Source: Chryseobacterium gleum
GTDB taxonomy: Bacteria > Bacteroidota > Bacteroidia > Flavobacteriales_D > Crocinitomicaceae
Direction: 5' to 3'
NCBI GenBank assembly: GCA_945888595.1
Contig: CAMDAO010000014.1
Span: forward strand, 1-35,495
DNA length: 35,495 nt
Part shown: piece by piece, positions 19,181 to 31,209 of the stretch
How positions within the stretch are numbered: position 1 is the stretch's first letter
How the letters are laid out: every line of letters begins with the position of its first letter
Program-made: the position numbers and the translations under genes
The notes under the pieces: generated by a model
What the model was told of the DNA's origin: nothing
What the model saw: the letters and a program-made list of their open reading frames with translations, nothing else
The model's database searches: none

Positions 19181-19332
19181 TTCTTTTATAAAGTTATTAA
19201 AATGATAATGAGATTGATATAACTACTTTTTGTTCACCTATTTTCACAAAAGATCAAAAAAAAATAATCAAACAATCTTTTTTTTTGCATACTAATTTCT
19301 CGAAAAAAAGTCTAGCGTAATCATAAAATCAC

Positions 19333-19340
19333 TATCTTAG
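19333..19340 (+). promoter_or_regulatory. Candidate Bacteroidota -7 box for the thi operon (TATCTTAG vs consensus TAnnTTTG)
   Basis: One mismatch to consensus, about 15 nt upstream of the TPP aptamer; no clear -33 element. Confidence 0.3.
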
Positions 19341-19350
19341 CCAAAATCTT

Positions 19351-19478
19351 TAAAGGGGTGCCTTTGAATGTTTATAAAAAACAAGCAAAAGCTGAGATTA
19401 TACCCAATAAACATCATTCCAAAAAGTTTGATTGTTTATGAACCAGATCAGGATAATGCCTGCGTTGGGATTGGTAAT
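19351..19478 (+). promoter_or_regulatory. TPP (THI-box) riboswitch aptamer
   Basis: Conserved THI-box blocks: GGGGTGCC (19355-), GCTGAGATTATACCC (19391-), GAACCAGATCAGGATAATGCCTGCGTTGGGA (~19440-19470), upstream of thiS/thiC. Confidence 0.95.
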
Positions 19479-19540
19479 GTTTTACAAAGAGTAGCAATTT
19501 CCCCTTTGTTGCTATCGGTTAAACGAAAAAGAAACTTCAA

Positions 19541-19744
19541 ATGGAGATAACATTGAACGATGTTAAAAAACAAATAGCAATAGAAAGTTCACTTGCTGTT
19601 CTCGCTAATATCGAAATTGGTGAACATCAAAATGGTGTTGCAATTGCCGTGAATGGCGCTGTTGTTCCTAGGTTAGAATGGGAAACCTATTTCCTAAAAC
19701 AAAATGATAACATCTTGATTATTAAAGCAACACAAGGAGGGTGA
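19541..19744 (+). CDS. thiS: Sulfur carrier protein ThiS
   Basis: 67 aa, C-terminal ...ILIIKATQGG diglycine, first gene after TPP riboswitch. Confidence 0.93.
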   Translation: MEITLNDVKKQIAIESSLAVLANIEIGEHQNGVAIAVNGAVVPRLEWETYFLKQNDNILIIKATQGG

Positions 19745-19807
19745 AGTGTAGGATTGACATGAGATAAATAGACGTTATATGCTTAGAAATTAGATAATAG
19801 ACTTTAA

Positions 19808-21742
<1,935 letters not shown>

Positions 21743-21747
21743 ACACG

Positions 21748-22371
21748 ATGAAATTAATAGTGATTTCATGTCCAACCGCTGTGAAAAAAGAAGCGAGTCT
21801 CATCAATGATTTATTTGATGCAGGTTTGTCGGTTTTTCATTTGCGTAAACCCAATTCAACAGGACTTGAAATTGCTACGATTCTAAAAGATATTAAACCC
21901 CAATACTTCTCACGAATTACATTGCATCAGCATCATCAATTAGCAGGAAATTATTCAATAAAACGACTTCATTTTCCAGAAAATGAAAGGTTGCGGACAT
22001 CAGATTTAAAAGTAGAGGGATTAATAGCGAATGGCTTTATAGTATCGACTTCCATTCATACACAAGTGGACTATGAACATCTTAATAATCACTTTAATTA
22101 TTCATTTATTGGCCCTGTTTTCGATAGTTTATCCAAAAAAGAGTATGCGGCAAGTAAAGAAGTATTTAAACAAGTAGAAAATAAGAACGTAAAGAGAATT
22201 GCCCTGGGAGGAATTTGTTATGAAAATCTCCAAAAAGTGGCAGAAATGAATTTTGATGGAGCAGCAATCTTAGGGGCAATTTGGAATCAACCGAGCGATG
22301 CAATCAAAAATTTTCAAAAAATAAAAGAGGTGCAAGAACAAATCATTCAACTAGAATCACAAAATGTATAG
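21748..22371 (+). CDS. ThiE/TenI-family protein (divergent paralog, probable TenI-like)
   Basis: TIM-barrel fragments FHLRKPNSTGLE, LHQHHQLA, FIGPVFDSLSKKEYAA, IALGGICYENL; lacks the canonical GPFRxTxTK loop found in the adjacent ThiE. Confidence 0.8.
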   Translation: MKLIVISCPTAVKKEASLINDLFDAGLSVFHLRKPNSTGLEIATILKDIKPQYFSRITLHQHHQLAGNYSIKRLHFPENERLRTSDLKVEGLIANGFIVSTSIHTQVDYEHLNNHFNYSFIGPVFDSLSKKEYAASKEVFKQVENKNVKRIALGGICYENLQKVAEMNFDGAAILGAIWNQPSDAIKNFQKIKEVQEQIIQLESQNV

Positions 22372-22996
22372 TAAAATTCAATACATATCGCAAGGAGCAA
22401 AAAGTGAGGACCAAGTTGACGCTATAAGTTCGGTTTTAGATGGCGGGTGTACGTGGATTCAGCTAAGATTCAAAAATACGTCAGCAGCTGTTTTTTTACA
22501 AACCGCTCTAAAAGTGAAAGCACTTTGCGAACAATACAACGCTACTTTGATTATTAATGATAATGTGGAATTAGCCAAAGAAATAGATGCTTGTGGAGTT
22601 CATTTAGGGTTAACCGATACCTCAATTGAAAACGCACGAAAAATACTAGGTGAAACTAAAATTATTGGAGGAACGGCAAATACAGCAGAGCATGTTTTTC
22701 AAAGAATAGAAGAAAAATGCAATTATATAGGTCTCGGTCCCTTCCGTTTTACTTCAACAAAAGAAAAATTGAGTCCCATTTTAGGAATTGAAGGATACCA
22801 ACATGTCATGAATTCATTAAAATCAAAGGGAATAGAAATCCCAATTTTTGCCATTGGTGGAATCAAAGTAGAGGATGTAAATGACATCTTAAAAACGGGC
22901 ATATATGGTGTAGCCCTCTCTGGGACGTTAACCCATATCAAAAATCCGAAAGAAATAATAACGCAACTTAACAAGAATATATATGCAAGCGCTTAA
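22364..22996 (+). CDS. thiE: Thiamine-phosphate synthase ThiE
   Basis: [67 protein letters not shown]. Confidence 0.93.
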   Translation: MYSKIQYISQGAKSEDQVDAISSVLDGGCTWIQLRFKNTSAAVFLQTALKVKALCEQYNATLIINDNVELAKEIDACGVHLGLTDTSIENARKILGETKIIGGTANTAEHVFQRIEEKCNYIGLGPFRFTSTKEKLSPILGIEGYQHVMNSLKSKGIEIPIFAIGGIKVEDVNDILKTGIYGVALSGTLTHIKNPKEIITQLNKNIYASA

Positions 22997-23753
22997 TATT
23001 GCAGGACAAGAATTTACCTCTAGGCTCTTTCTAGGAACCGGAAAATTTGGGTCTTCACAACAAATGGAAGAAGCAATTATCGCTTCTGGATCAGAATTAG
23101 TAACGGTTGCGTTGAAACGAGTTGACTTAGAAACTGACACCGATTCAATTTTATCACATTTACAGCATCCGCATATTCATCTTTTACCCAATACCTCTGG
23201 GGCAAGAAGTGCAAAAGAAGCTGTTTTTGCTGCTCAATTGGCGCGAGAAGCATTAGAAACCAATTGGCTAAAACTAGAAATTCACCCCGACCCTCGTTAT
23301 TTAATGCCAGATGCTATTGAGACATTGAGGGCAACAGAAGAATTAGCAAAGTTGGGATTCATTATTTTACCATACATTCATGCTGATCCTGTTCTGTGTA
23401 AAAGATTGGAAGATGCAGGAACTGCTGCCGTTATGCCTTTAGGGTCTCCAATTGGCAGTAATAAAGGATTAAGAACGATCGATTTCTTAGAAATAATTAT
23501 TGAGCAAAGTAAAGTTCCTGTGATTATCGACGCTGGAATTGGAGCTCCCTCTGATGCTGCAAAAGCAATGGAAATTGGAGCCGATGCCGTGTTGGTTAAT
23601 ACCGCAATAGCCGTAGCGGGTAATCCTGTTGAGATGGCATTTGCTTTTAGATTAGCTGTACAATCGGGAAGAATGGCCTATGAAGCGAAATTAGGAAATC
23701 GATTTAATCAAGCCATAGCGTCAAGTCCATTAACCGCATTTTTAGGAGAATAA
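22983..23753 (+). CDS. thiG: Thiazole synthase ThiG
   Basis: [77 protein letters not shown]. Confidence 0.95.
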   Translation: MQALNIAGQEFTSRLFLGTGKFGSSQQMEEAIIASGSELVTVALKRVDLETDTDSILSHLQHPHIHLLPNTSGARSAKEAVFAAQLAREALETNWLKLEIHPDPRYLMPDAIETLRATEELAKLGFIILPYIHADPVLCKRLEDAGTAAVMPLGSPIGSNKGLRTIDFLEIIIEQSKVPVIIDAGIGAPSDAAKAMEIGADAVLVNTAIAVAGNPVEMAFAFRLAVQSGRMAYEAKLGNRFNQAIASSPLTAFLGE

Positions 23754-23755
23754 AT

Positions 23756-24874
23756 ATGACCTTTACAACGATTTTCGAAGCGCAAGATTGGGAAGAAACT
23801 AAAAGCTCAATTTATTCAAAAACTGCAAAAGATGTAGAACAAGCCCTTTGTTCAAGTAAAAAAACGCTCGAAGATTTTAAAGCGATGATTTCTCCTGCCG
23901 CTGTTCCGTATTTGGAAAAAATGGCGCAAATGAGTAGCGAATTAACAAAAAAGAGATTTGGAAAAACCATACAGATGTATGCGCCAATGTACCTTAGCAA
24001 TGAATGCAATAATATCTGCACCTATTGTGGTTTTAGCTTTGACAATAAAGTTTTACGTAAAACTCTTACCGATAAAGAAATTATACAAGAAGTTGAAGCA
24101 ATCAAACAGCACCAATTCAATCATATTCTCTTAGTAACAGGAGAAGCAAATCGAACCGTTCATGTTGATTATTTTGTAAATGCGTGTGAATTAGTAAGAC
24201 CTTATTTCGCCAATATTTCAATTGAAGTTCAACCGCTAGAAATGGAAGAATATAAAACGATGCACGATGCAGGAGTATATTCTGTCTTAATTTATCAAGA
24301 AACGTATCACGAAGAAGTGTACAAGAAATATCATCCAAAAGGGAAAAAATCTAACTTTCAATACCGTTTAGAGACACCAGAAAGAGTTGGTGATGCCGAA
24401 ATTCATAAAATTGGATTAGGTGTTTTACTTGGATTGGAAGATTGGAGAACAGAATCATTTTTTTGTGCCATGCATTTAGAATTTCTTGAAAATAAATATT
24501 GGCAATCAAAATTTTCTATCTCTTTTCCACGTTTACGTCCTGCTGAAGGAAGTATCGAGCCGAATGTTATTGTGACGGATAAAGAATTAGCACAACTTAT
24601 TTTTGCCTATCGTATTTTCAATGAAAACGTTGAACTTTCTCTTTCAACCCGTGAATCAGAAAGTTTTAGAAATAATATCTTACCATTAGGAATTACTAGC
24701 ATGAGCGCTGGTTCAAAAACAAATCCTGGAGGATATTCAGTTGCTCCTGAATCACTAGAGCAGTTTGAAATTAGTGATGAACGAAGTGCTGAAGAAATCG
24801 CTGAACTTATTCGCAATTCTGGTTACGAGCCGGTTTGGAAAGATTGGGATAATTCACTAGCCCAAAATAAATAA
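23756..24874 (+). CDS. thiH: 2-iminoacetate synthase ThiH
   Basis: Radical SAM motif YLSNECNNICTYCGFSFDNK; QETYHEEVYKKYHPKGKKSNFQYRLETPERV; GITSMSAGSKTNPGGY. Confidence 0.95.
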   Translation: MTFTTIFEAQDWEETKSSIYSKTAKDVEQALCSSKKTLEDFKAMISPAAVPYLEKMAQMSSELTKKRFGKTIQMYAPMYLSNECNNICTYCGFSFDNKVLRKTLTDKEIIQEVEAIKQHQFNHILLVTGEANRTVHVDYFVNACELVRPYFANISIEVQPLEMEEYKTMHDAGVYSVLIYQETYHEEVYKKYHPKGKKSNFQYRLETPERVGDAEIHKIGLGVLLGLEDWRTESFFCAMHLEFLENKYWQSKFSISFPRLRPAEGSIEPNVIVTDKELAQLIFAYRIFNENVELSLSTRESESFRNNILPLGITSMSAGSKTNPGGYSVAPESLEQFEISDERSAEEIAELIRNSGYEPVWKDWDNSLAQNK

Positions 24875-25052
24875 AGTATTTGCTTCGAAAGAAAATAAGT
24901 GATCAATGCGCTGTACGTGCTAATCTAGTTCTGTTTTTTTATTTAGTTGATAACTTATCGCGTATTTATCAAAAAAAAAATGTATTTTTTCATTTTATAA
25001 ATGGATAATACAGAAAATTATTTCTATATTGTCAGTGCTAAAACAAAAACTT

Positions 25053-28000
25053 ATGAAGATCTATACAAAGATGCCCTTGCTCATACTGTGTCTATTCTTT
25101 TTTACACAATTTTCTTTTTCACAGCTTGACTCAATGAATTGGGTGCAAATGATGAAGGACCCTTCTTCAAATTTCTATGATGTTCAAACGGCATTTAATG
25201 CATATTGGAATGGAAGAACAATTGAAAAAGGAAAGGGATACAAACAATTCAAAAGATGGGAAGCATACATGGAGCCAAGGGTTTATCCTTCAGGGGACAT
25301 GAAAATCCCTTCACAAACCTATACTCAATTTAAAGAATGGGAAGATACGCACCCCGCTTCTCCAACAACAAAAGCATCAGGTGGAGTATGGAGTTCTATG
25401 GGGCCATTAGGCGTTTCATCAGGAGGAGGTGCCGGCAGATTGAACTTTGTGCGATTTGACCCAACGAATACTAATATTATTTATGTAGGAGCCCCAGATG
25501 GAGGGCTTTGGAAATCCACAAATGCTGGATCTACTTGGTCGACGAATACCGACCAACTTTCTGTCATTGGATGTTCAGATATTGCAATAGACCCAACCAA
25601 TACATCAATCATGTACATGGCAACGGGAGATGGAGATGCTGGAGACAGTTATAGCATTGGCATAATGAAATCGATAGATGGCGGTTTAACTTGGAATACG
25701 ACGGGATTGTCTTGGGCAGTGACACAGGGTAGATTGATTTCAAAACTATTGATACATCCTACAACTCCTTCCATTTTATTGGCTGCTACTAGCGCTGGGA
25801 TATACAGAACAACGAATTCTGGCGCTACATGGACGCTCGTTCAATCGACCAATCGATTTTATGATATGGAATTTAAACCAGGAGATCCAAACACGGTTTA
25901 TGCTTCTGGAACTGTAATTTATAAATCCACAAATAATGGTGTCAATTGGACTCAAGTAACAAGTGGTGTTCCAAGCTCAGGAGTTGAAAGAATGGCATTG
26001 GGTGTAAGTGCTGCAAATTCTGCCTACGTCTATATTTTGGCTGGAAGATCATCTGATCAAGGATTATTAGGGATTTATAAGTCAACGGACAGCGGAACCA
26101 CTTTCACAACAACCAAAGGACCTACTAGTCCCAATTTATTAGGTTGGAATTCAAATGGAGGAGATACTGGTGGTCAGGCTTTTTACGATTTGGCCCTTGC
26201 TGTTTCTCCTACCAATGTTAATCTTTTACTTGTAGGAGGAGTTAATATCTGGAAATCTGCCGATGGCGGAACTACATGGACGCTTAATGCGCAATGGACA
26301 GGATCAGGTGCACCTTATGTTCACGCAGATCAGCACGATATTATTTTTTTTCCAGGAAGTTCGACCACTTATTTTTCAGCGTGTGATGGTGGTCTATTTA
26401 AAACGACTAATACAGGAACGAGCTGGACAGATATCAGCGGAAATTTAGCGATCGCTCAGCAATATAGAGTAGGTCTTTCAGCTAGCTCAGAAGGCACAAT
26501 TATTTCCGGACATCAAGACAACGGAATAAATAAATTATCTGCGTCAAATTGGTCACAAATTAAAGGAGGCGATGGAATGGATTGCATGATTGATCGCACT
26601 AGTAACTCAATCATGTATGGCGCATATGTATATGGAGATTATGCTAGATCTTCGAATGGAGGTAGTACTTGGACAACTATCAATTCAGGTCTCCCGACAG
26701 GTTCTTCCAGTGCAGACTGGCTAAGTGTTTGGCATCAAGATCCCGTTTCTTCCACCACTTTATACGCAGGAGGACGAACTGCTTTGTACAAAACAACGAA
26801 TTCTGGAAGTTCATGGGCTTCAACTGGAACTCCTTCAGGATCTGGAACTATAATTGAATTTGCTATTGCACCAAGTAATAATCAAATCATTTATTCTGTC
26901 AAAGTAAATGCTATTAGTAAGTCGATCAATGGGGGGGTTGCTTGGACCAATGTTACAGGAACAATCCCTACAAGTTCTGCATTTACGAATGTTTCTATTC
27001 ATAATACAAATCCTCTTATCGCTTGGATAACCATTTCTGGCTATAATTCTGCTAATAAAGTCTTTAAAACCATTGATGGCGGGGCTACTTGGACGAATAT
27101 TTCTGCAGGTTTACCAAATGTACCTTGCAATACGATAGTCTTTCAAAATGGATCTACCAATGATCCTGTTTATGTTGGTACGGATGTCGGCGTTTATTTT
27201 AGAGACAATACAGCCGGGTCTTGGGTAAGTTTCTTTGATGGATTACCGAAAGTTTCTGTTCGAGATTTAGAAATATATTACCCAACTTCAAAAATTAGAG
27301 CTGCAACTTATGGCAGAGGAACATGGGAAAATGCGCTGTTAACAGTTGGATCATTCCCTCCTGCTGCAGAATTCACTGGTCCACAAAATCTTTGCTCAGG
27401 ATTGACGGCAACATTTACAGACGCTTCAGCATTTGTTCCCACTTCTTGGAGTTGGTCCATTACACCCGGAACAGCAGGGGTAGCTTGGAGTTATGCTGGA
27501 GGCACAAGCACATCTTCCCAAAATATCCAAGTGCAATTCAATACTGCTGGAAGTTACACTATTGTGCTAACAGCGACCAACGCGAATGGTTCAAATGCGA
27601 ATACCAAAACAAATTATATTACAATAAGTGGAGGTAGCAGTTTTCCGTTACCTTTTTCTGAAGGTTTCACTAGCACCACATTCCCGGCAACAAACTGGTC
27701 TATTGTCAACTCTAATGCTTCATTGTCGTGGGCAAGATCTGCATCAGTTGGATATGCCCCTACCGCTGGAAACTCATGCTTTTTTAATAATTTTTCAATA
27801 GATGATTCCGGAAACAATGATGAATTAAGGCTCCCTAAAACTACACTTGCAGGTTTTTCTTCGGCACAAATAAAATTTGATGTGGCGTATGCGCCATATA
27901 GTACTGTCAATTATGACGGTTTAGAGGTCTTCATCTCGACCGATTGTGGTGGAACATTCACAACCATTTACTCTAAAAGCAATACAACCTTAGCCACAGC

Positions 28001-29135
28001 GCCTGCAACCACAGCAATATTTGCGCCAACAACAGCGCAATGGAGAACTGAAACAGTAAATTTAAGCGCCTATTTAGGCCAAACCAATGTAATTATTGGC
28101 TTCCGAAATATCGCTGGCTACGGAAATAACTTGTATTTGGATAATATTAATTTAACGGGGGTGGCAACTGCTGCTGCGCCTGTTGCTAGTTACACAGCAG
28201 GGACAACAACCATTTGTGCAGGCAGCTCTGTGAGTTTCACTAACACTTCTACGAATTCACCGACAACAAATGCTTGGACATTCACCGGAGGAACGCCGGC
28301 AACTTCTACGGCGACAAATCCAACCATAACCTATAATACGGCTGGAGTATATGCCGTTTCATTAACAGCAACGAATGCAACAGGTACAAACACTTCCACA
28401 TCACCTGCCTATATTACCGTTGTTGCAAATCCTGCAACACCAACAATAACAGCGAGTGGTCCGATTTCATTTTGTCAAGGTGGAGCCGTGACGTTAACTT
28501 CTTCTGCTTCTTCAGGCAATACGTGGTCTAATAGCGCTTCAACACAATCAATAAATATTTCCACTGCTGGAACGTATTCTGTCACCGTACTGAATAGTTC
28601 ATGCTCTGCTACTTCTGCTTCAGTTCTTGTAACGGTAAATCCTTTGCCAGTGGTTTCGATAAATACATTTCCAACACAGTGTATAAATTGGGCGCCAACA
28701 ACTTTGACGGGGTCAACACCAAGTGGAGGTACTTACTCAGGAATTGGAGTGTCTACCAATACTTTTTCGCCAAGTATAGCAGGAGTAGGATCACATTATA
28801 TATATTATTCATATACTAACAGTAATTCTTGTACATCATTAGCCTCAACTACGATTCTTGTTGATGCTTGCGCTGGAATGAATGAAATTACAAATACATC
28901 CTTTGAAATATATCCAAATCCAAGTAGTGGTGAGATTAACATTAATAAGAAAAATCAACAGATAGAGCTTATAAATATTGTTGATGAAACGGGAAGAATA
29001 GTGAAAGTCATACATCCAAAAAATGAAACTCAAATAGAATCATTTTCATTAAATGACTTGTCAAATGGTATTTATAAGCTGATTATAAGCTGTGCGAATA
29101 CTCAAAAAATAATAAAAATCACCCTGATAAGATAA
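25053..29135 (+). CDS. Large secreted T9SS protein: sortilin/VPS10-type Asp-box beta-propeller, PKD/Ig-like domains, type A sorting domain
   Basis: ATG at 25053 gives signal peptide MKIYTKMPLLILCLFFFTQFSFSQ; many S.(D/N)(G/S)G.TW boxes; PKD-type F.(T/N)AGSYTIVLTATNANG; C-terminal IYPNPSSGEININ...GIYKLIISCANTQKIIKITLIR. Confidence 0.88.
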   Translation: MKIYTKMPLLILCLFFFTQFSFSQLDSMNWVQMMKDPSSNFYDVQTAFNAYWNGRTIEKGKGYKQFKRWEAYMEPRVYPSGDMKIPSQTYTQFKEWEDTHPASPTTKASGGVWSSMGPLGVSSGGGAGRLNFVRFDPTNTNIIYVGAPDGGLWKSTNAGSTWSTNTDQLSVIGCSDIAIDPTNTSIMYMATGDGDAGDSYSIGIMKSIDGGLTWNTTGLSWAVTQGRLISKLLIHPTTPSILLAATSAGIYRTTNSGATWTLVQSTNRFYDMEFKPGDPNTVYASGTVIYKSTNNGVNWTQVTSGVPSSGVERMALGVSAANSAYVYILAGRSSDQGLLGIYKSTDSGTTFTTTKGPTSPNLLGWNSNGGDTGGQAFYDLALAVSPTNVNLLLVGGVNIWKSADGGTTWTLNAQWTGSGAPYVHADQHDIIFFPGSSTTYFSACDGGLFKTTNTGTSWTDISGNLAIAQQYRVGLSASSEGTIISGHQDNGINKLSASNWSQIKGGDGMDCMIDRTSNSIMYGAYVYGDYARSSNGGSTWTTINSGLPTGSSSADWLSVWHQDPVSSTTLYAGGRTALYKTTNSGSSWASTGTPSGSGTIIEFAIAPSNNQIIYSVKVNAISKSINGGVAWTNVTGTIPTSSAFTNVSIHNTNPLIAWITISGYNSANKVFKTIDGGATWTNISAGLPNVPCNTIVFQNGSTNDPVYVGTDVGVYFRDNTAGSWVSFFDGLPKVSVRDLEIYYPTSKIRAATYGRGTWENALLTVGSFPPAAEFTGPQNLCSGLTATFTDASAFVPTSWSWSITPGTAGVAWSYAGGTSTSSQNIQVQFNTAGSYTIVLTATNANGSNANTKTNYITISGGSSFPLPFSEGFTSTTFPATNWSIVNSNASLSWARSASVGYAPTAGNSCFFNNFSIDDSGNNDELRLPKTTLAGFSSAQIKFDVAYAPYSTVNYDGLEVFISTDCGGTFTTIYSKSNTTLATAPATTAIFAPTTAQWRTETVNLSAYLGQTNVIIGFRNIAGYGNNLYLDNINLTGVATAAAPVASYTAGTTTICAGSSVSFTNTSTNSPTTNAWTFTGGTPATSTATNPTITYNTAGVYAVSLTATNATGTNTSTSPAYITVVANPATPTITASGPISFCQGGAVTLTSSASSGNTWSNSASTQSINISTAGTYSVTVLNSSCSATSASVLVTVNPLPVVSINTFPTQCINWAPTTLTGSTPSGGTYSGIGVSTNTFSPSIAGVGSHYIYYSYTNSNSCTSLASTTILVDACAGMNEITNTSFEIYPNPSSGEININKKNQQIELINIVDETGRIVKVIHPKNETQIESFSLNDLSNGIYKLIISCANTQKIIKITLIR

Positions 29136-29156
29136 TTTACATACAAACTTATTTCT

Positions 29157-29191
29157 AAAGGATGTTTATTTATTTAAGCATCCTTTTTTTT
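29157..29191 (+). terminator. Intrinsic terminator downstream of the T9SS giant gene
   Basis: AAAGGATG / CATCCTTT stem followed by a T-run (CATCCTTTTTTTTG). Confidence 0.65.
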
Positions 29192-29380
29192 GTCTAGAAC
29201 ATTCAATTCAAGGAATCGTGGGCTTACAGTTTTATTATATTTTTTCGTGTACTTCCTTTACTATTTCTATTTAGGCACATATTTTGTTTACACGAAAAAG
29301 TCAAAATTTGTTAATGATTAACTACTTGGTATTGACGATTAAATTATATTATCTATTTTTACTGCATTAAATAAAAAACT

Positions 29381-30910
29381 ATGAAAAAAATTTTTTTAAA
29401 AACATTCACGTATTCGCTCGTATTCGTTAGTATTTGTTTTACTTCTTTCAGTCAGAAAAATTCAAAAGGGGAGAAATTAGTACCTGGAATTTATGCTGAA
29501 TTCAACACCAATAAAGGGATTATTATTTGCCAATTAGAATACATTAAAACTCCAATGACAGTCGCTAATTTTGTAGGTTTAGCAGAAGGTCAATTTACTG
29601 CCTTAGGAAATATCTATGATAAGCCATTTTACAATGGTTTAAAATTTCACCGAGTAATCAAAAGTTTCATGATTCAAGGTGGAGATCCAGATGGGAATGG
29701 TTCAGGAGGACCAAAACATAAATTTTACGATGAAATAAATCCAGACCTGAAACACATTGGTCCTGGAATTTTATCAATGGCAAATTCTGGACCTGCTACA
29801 AATGGAAGTCAATTTTTTATAACGCATCTTGCAACTCCTCACTTAGATGGAAAACATACTGTTTTTGGTCATGTGGTAGATGGTATGGATGTTGTAAATC
29901 TAATCGAGCAAGATGATGTAATGACAACCGTAACGATTATTCGTATTGGAAAAGAAGCGAAGGATTGGAATTCAACCAAAGCATTTGAAGAAAATTACAC
30001 TAAAATTAAAGTGGAAGCAGAAAAACTCGCTGAATTCACAAAAGTAGAAGAAGCTAAAAAAGCACAACAATATTCTAAGGTTGCCGCGATGACAGAGGAT
30101 GAATACAAAATCTTTATGTATAACGAAGTTCTTAAAAACTTCCCTACTGCTGTGCAAAGTCCTTCTGGCTTAGTGTATGTTATTGAAAACAGCGGAGCAG
30201 AGGCTAAAGCAATTGAAGGAAACAATGTTTCTCTGCATTACAAAGGAACACTTCGTGCGGATGGAAAGCAATTTGATTCATCCTATGATCGCAATGCGCC
30301 AATGGATTTCATCTATAAAACAAATCGCATGATTCCAGGATTTGAAGAAGGTGTTGGCTTAATCGGTATGGGCGGAAAAGCAAAATTATTTATCCCTTAT
30401 CATAAAGCATATGGTCCAAAAGGGCAAGGTCCAATTCCTCCATATTCTGATTTAGTTTTTGATATTGAAATGGTGAACATTTCAGTTGCTGTAGATGCAA
30501 AAGTGGAAGGTTTAAAATTCTTAGCTGAAAATAAAACGAAACCTAGCGTGCAAACTACCGCAAGTGGATTGCAATATTCAGTTCTTACAAAAGGGAAAGA
30601 AACGGTGCATCCGACTGCAACTTCAAAAGTAACGGTGCATTATCATGGAACAACACCAGATGGAACTGTATTTGATAGTTCTGTTGATCGTGGTGAAACC
30701 ATTTCTTTTGGATTAAACCAAGTAATAAAAGGATGGACAGAAGGTGTTCAATTAATGGTAGTTGGCGACAAATATAAATTCTTCATCCCAGCAGAATTAG
30801 CATATGGTGCAAATCCTCCACAAGGTGGAAGTGGACCTATTAAAGCGAATATGCCGTTGGTTTTTGAAGTTGAATTATTTAAGATTGAAACTCCAGAGCC
30901 AGGGAAATAA
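29381..30910 (+). CDS. Secreted multidomain peptidyl-prolyl isomerase: cyclophilin + FKBP + FKBP
   Basis: Cyclophilin motifs [31 protein letters not shown] and [13 protein letters not shown] motifs [19 protein letters not shown]...IPGFEEGV and [23 protein letters not shown]...[24 protein letters not shown]. Confidence 0.93.
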   Translation: MKKIFLKTFTYSLVFVSICFTSFSQKNSKGEKLVPGIYAEFNTNKGIIICQLEYIKTPMTVANFVGLAEGQFTALGNIYDKPFYNGLKFHRVIKSFMIQGGDPDGNGSGGPKHKFYDEINPDLKHIGPGILSMANSGPATNGSQFFITHLATPHLDGKHTVFGHVVDGMDVVNLIEQDDVMTTVTIIRIGKEAKDWNSTKAFEENYTKIKVEAEKLAEFTKVEEAKKAQQYSKVAAMTEDEYKIFMYNEVLKNFPTAVQSPSGLVYVIENSGAEAKAIEGNNVSLHYKGTLRADGKQFDSSYDRNAPMDFIYKTNRMIPGFEEGVGLIGMGGKAKLFIPYHKAYGPKGQGPIPPYSDLVFDIEMVNISVAVDAKVEGLKFLAENKTKPSVQTTASGLQYSVLTKGKETVHPTATSKVTVHYHGTTPDGTVFDSSVDRGETISFGLNQVIKGWTEGVQLMVVGDKYKFFIPAELAYGANPPQGGSGPIKANMPLVFEVELFKIETPEPGK

Positions 30911-30923
30911 AAAAAATATTTTT

Positions 30924-30969
30924 AAAATGAGAAAGGGAAAAATTAACTAATTTTTCCCTTTCTCATTTT
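30924..30969 (+). terminator. Strong intrinsic terminator: perfect 21-bp inverted repeat with 4-nt loop
   Basis: AAAATGAGAAAGGGAAAAATT-AACT-AATTTTTCCCTTTCTCATTTT, 14 nt after the PPIase stop codon. Confidence 0.88.
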
Positions 30970-31179
30970 ATCTAATTAGGAATTTAAATTGTTCTACTTT
31001 GTATGTTGTTGACTAAAAAATATATAAATAATTCCAATCTAGCACTCAAATCTGTTTCCGTTTTCATTTTCTACTGTTTTGTTATTTATAATTACTTATT
31101 GGGTAAAATAAGTAAAAAAATATAAAGTTGGGAATGAGAAGTTGTTCATTAATTTAGCCAAAAATCAATTTGAAACTGC

Positions 31180-31187
31180 TACTTTTG
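31180..31187 (+). promoter_or_regulatory. Candidate Bacteroidota -7 promoter element for tyrS (TACTTTTG)
   Basis: Exact match to TAnnTTTG 23 nt before the tyrS ATG; -33 element not clear. Confidence 0.4.
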
Positions 31188-31209
31188 TGCAAAAGATAAA
31201 CAAAGCAGT

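Noticed and set aside
19255-19287. C-A9 ... T9-G inverted repeat after nadK
   Set aside because: Pure A/T homopolymer pairing with no GC clamp; likely AT-rich background and only a weak terminator candidate.
19368-19550. 60-aa plus-strand ORF MFIKNKQKLRLYPINIIPK...
   Set aside because: It lies across the TPP riboswitch aptamer; the DNA matches THI-box blocks and the peptide has no coding character.
21748-22996. Tandem thiE genes considered as a recent duplication
   Set aside because: The two proteins are strongly divergent and differ in key motifs, so this is an old paralogous pair rather than a recent duplication or assembly error.
25029-25052. TTG-initiated N-terminal extension (MSVLKQKL) of the 1368-aa ORF
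   Set aside because: ATG at 25053 gives a cleaner signal peptide, so the extension is likely an ORF-caller artefact. The same reasoning applies to 12085 (ATG 12094 preferred), 13139 (ATG 13187) and 33398 for truA (ATG 33302).
27614-27910. 98-aa minus-strand ORF and other antisense ORFs inside the T9SS giant gene
   Set aside because: Shadow ORFs opposite a well-supported long coding frame; no recognisable domains or start context.
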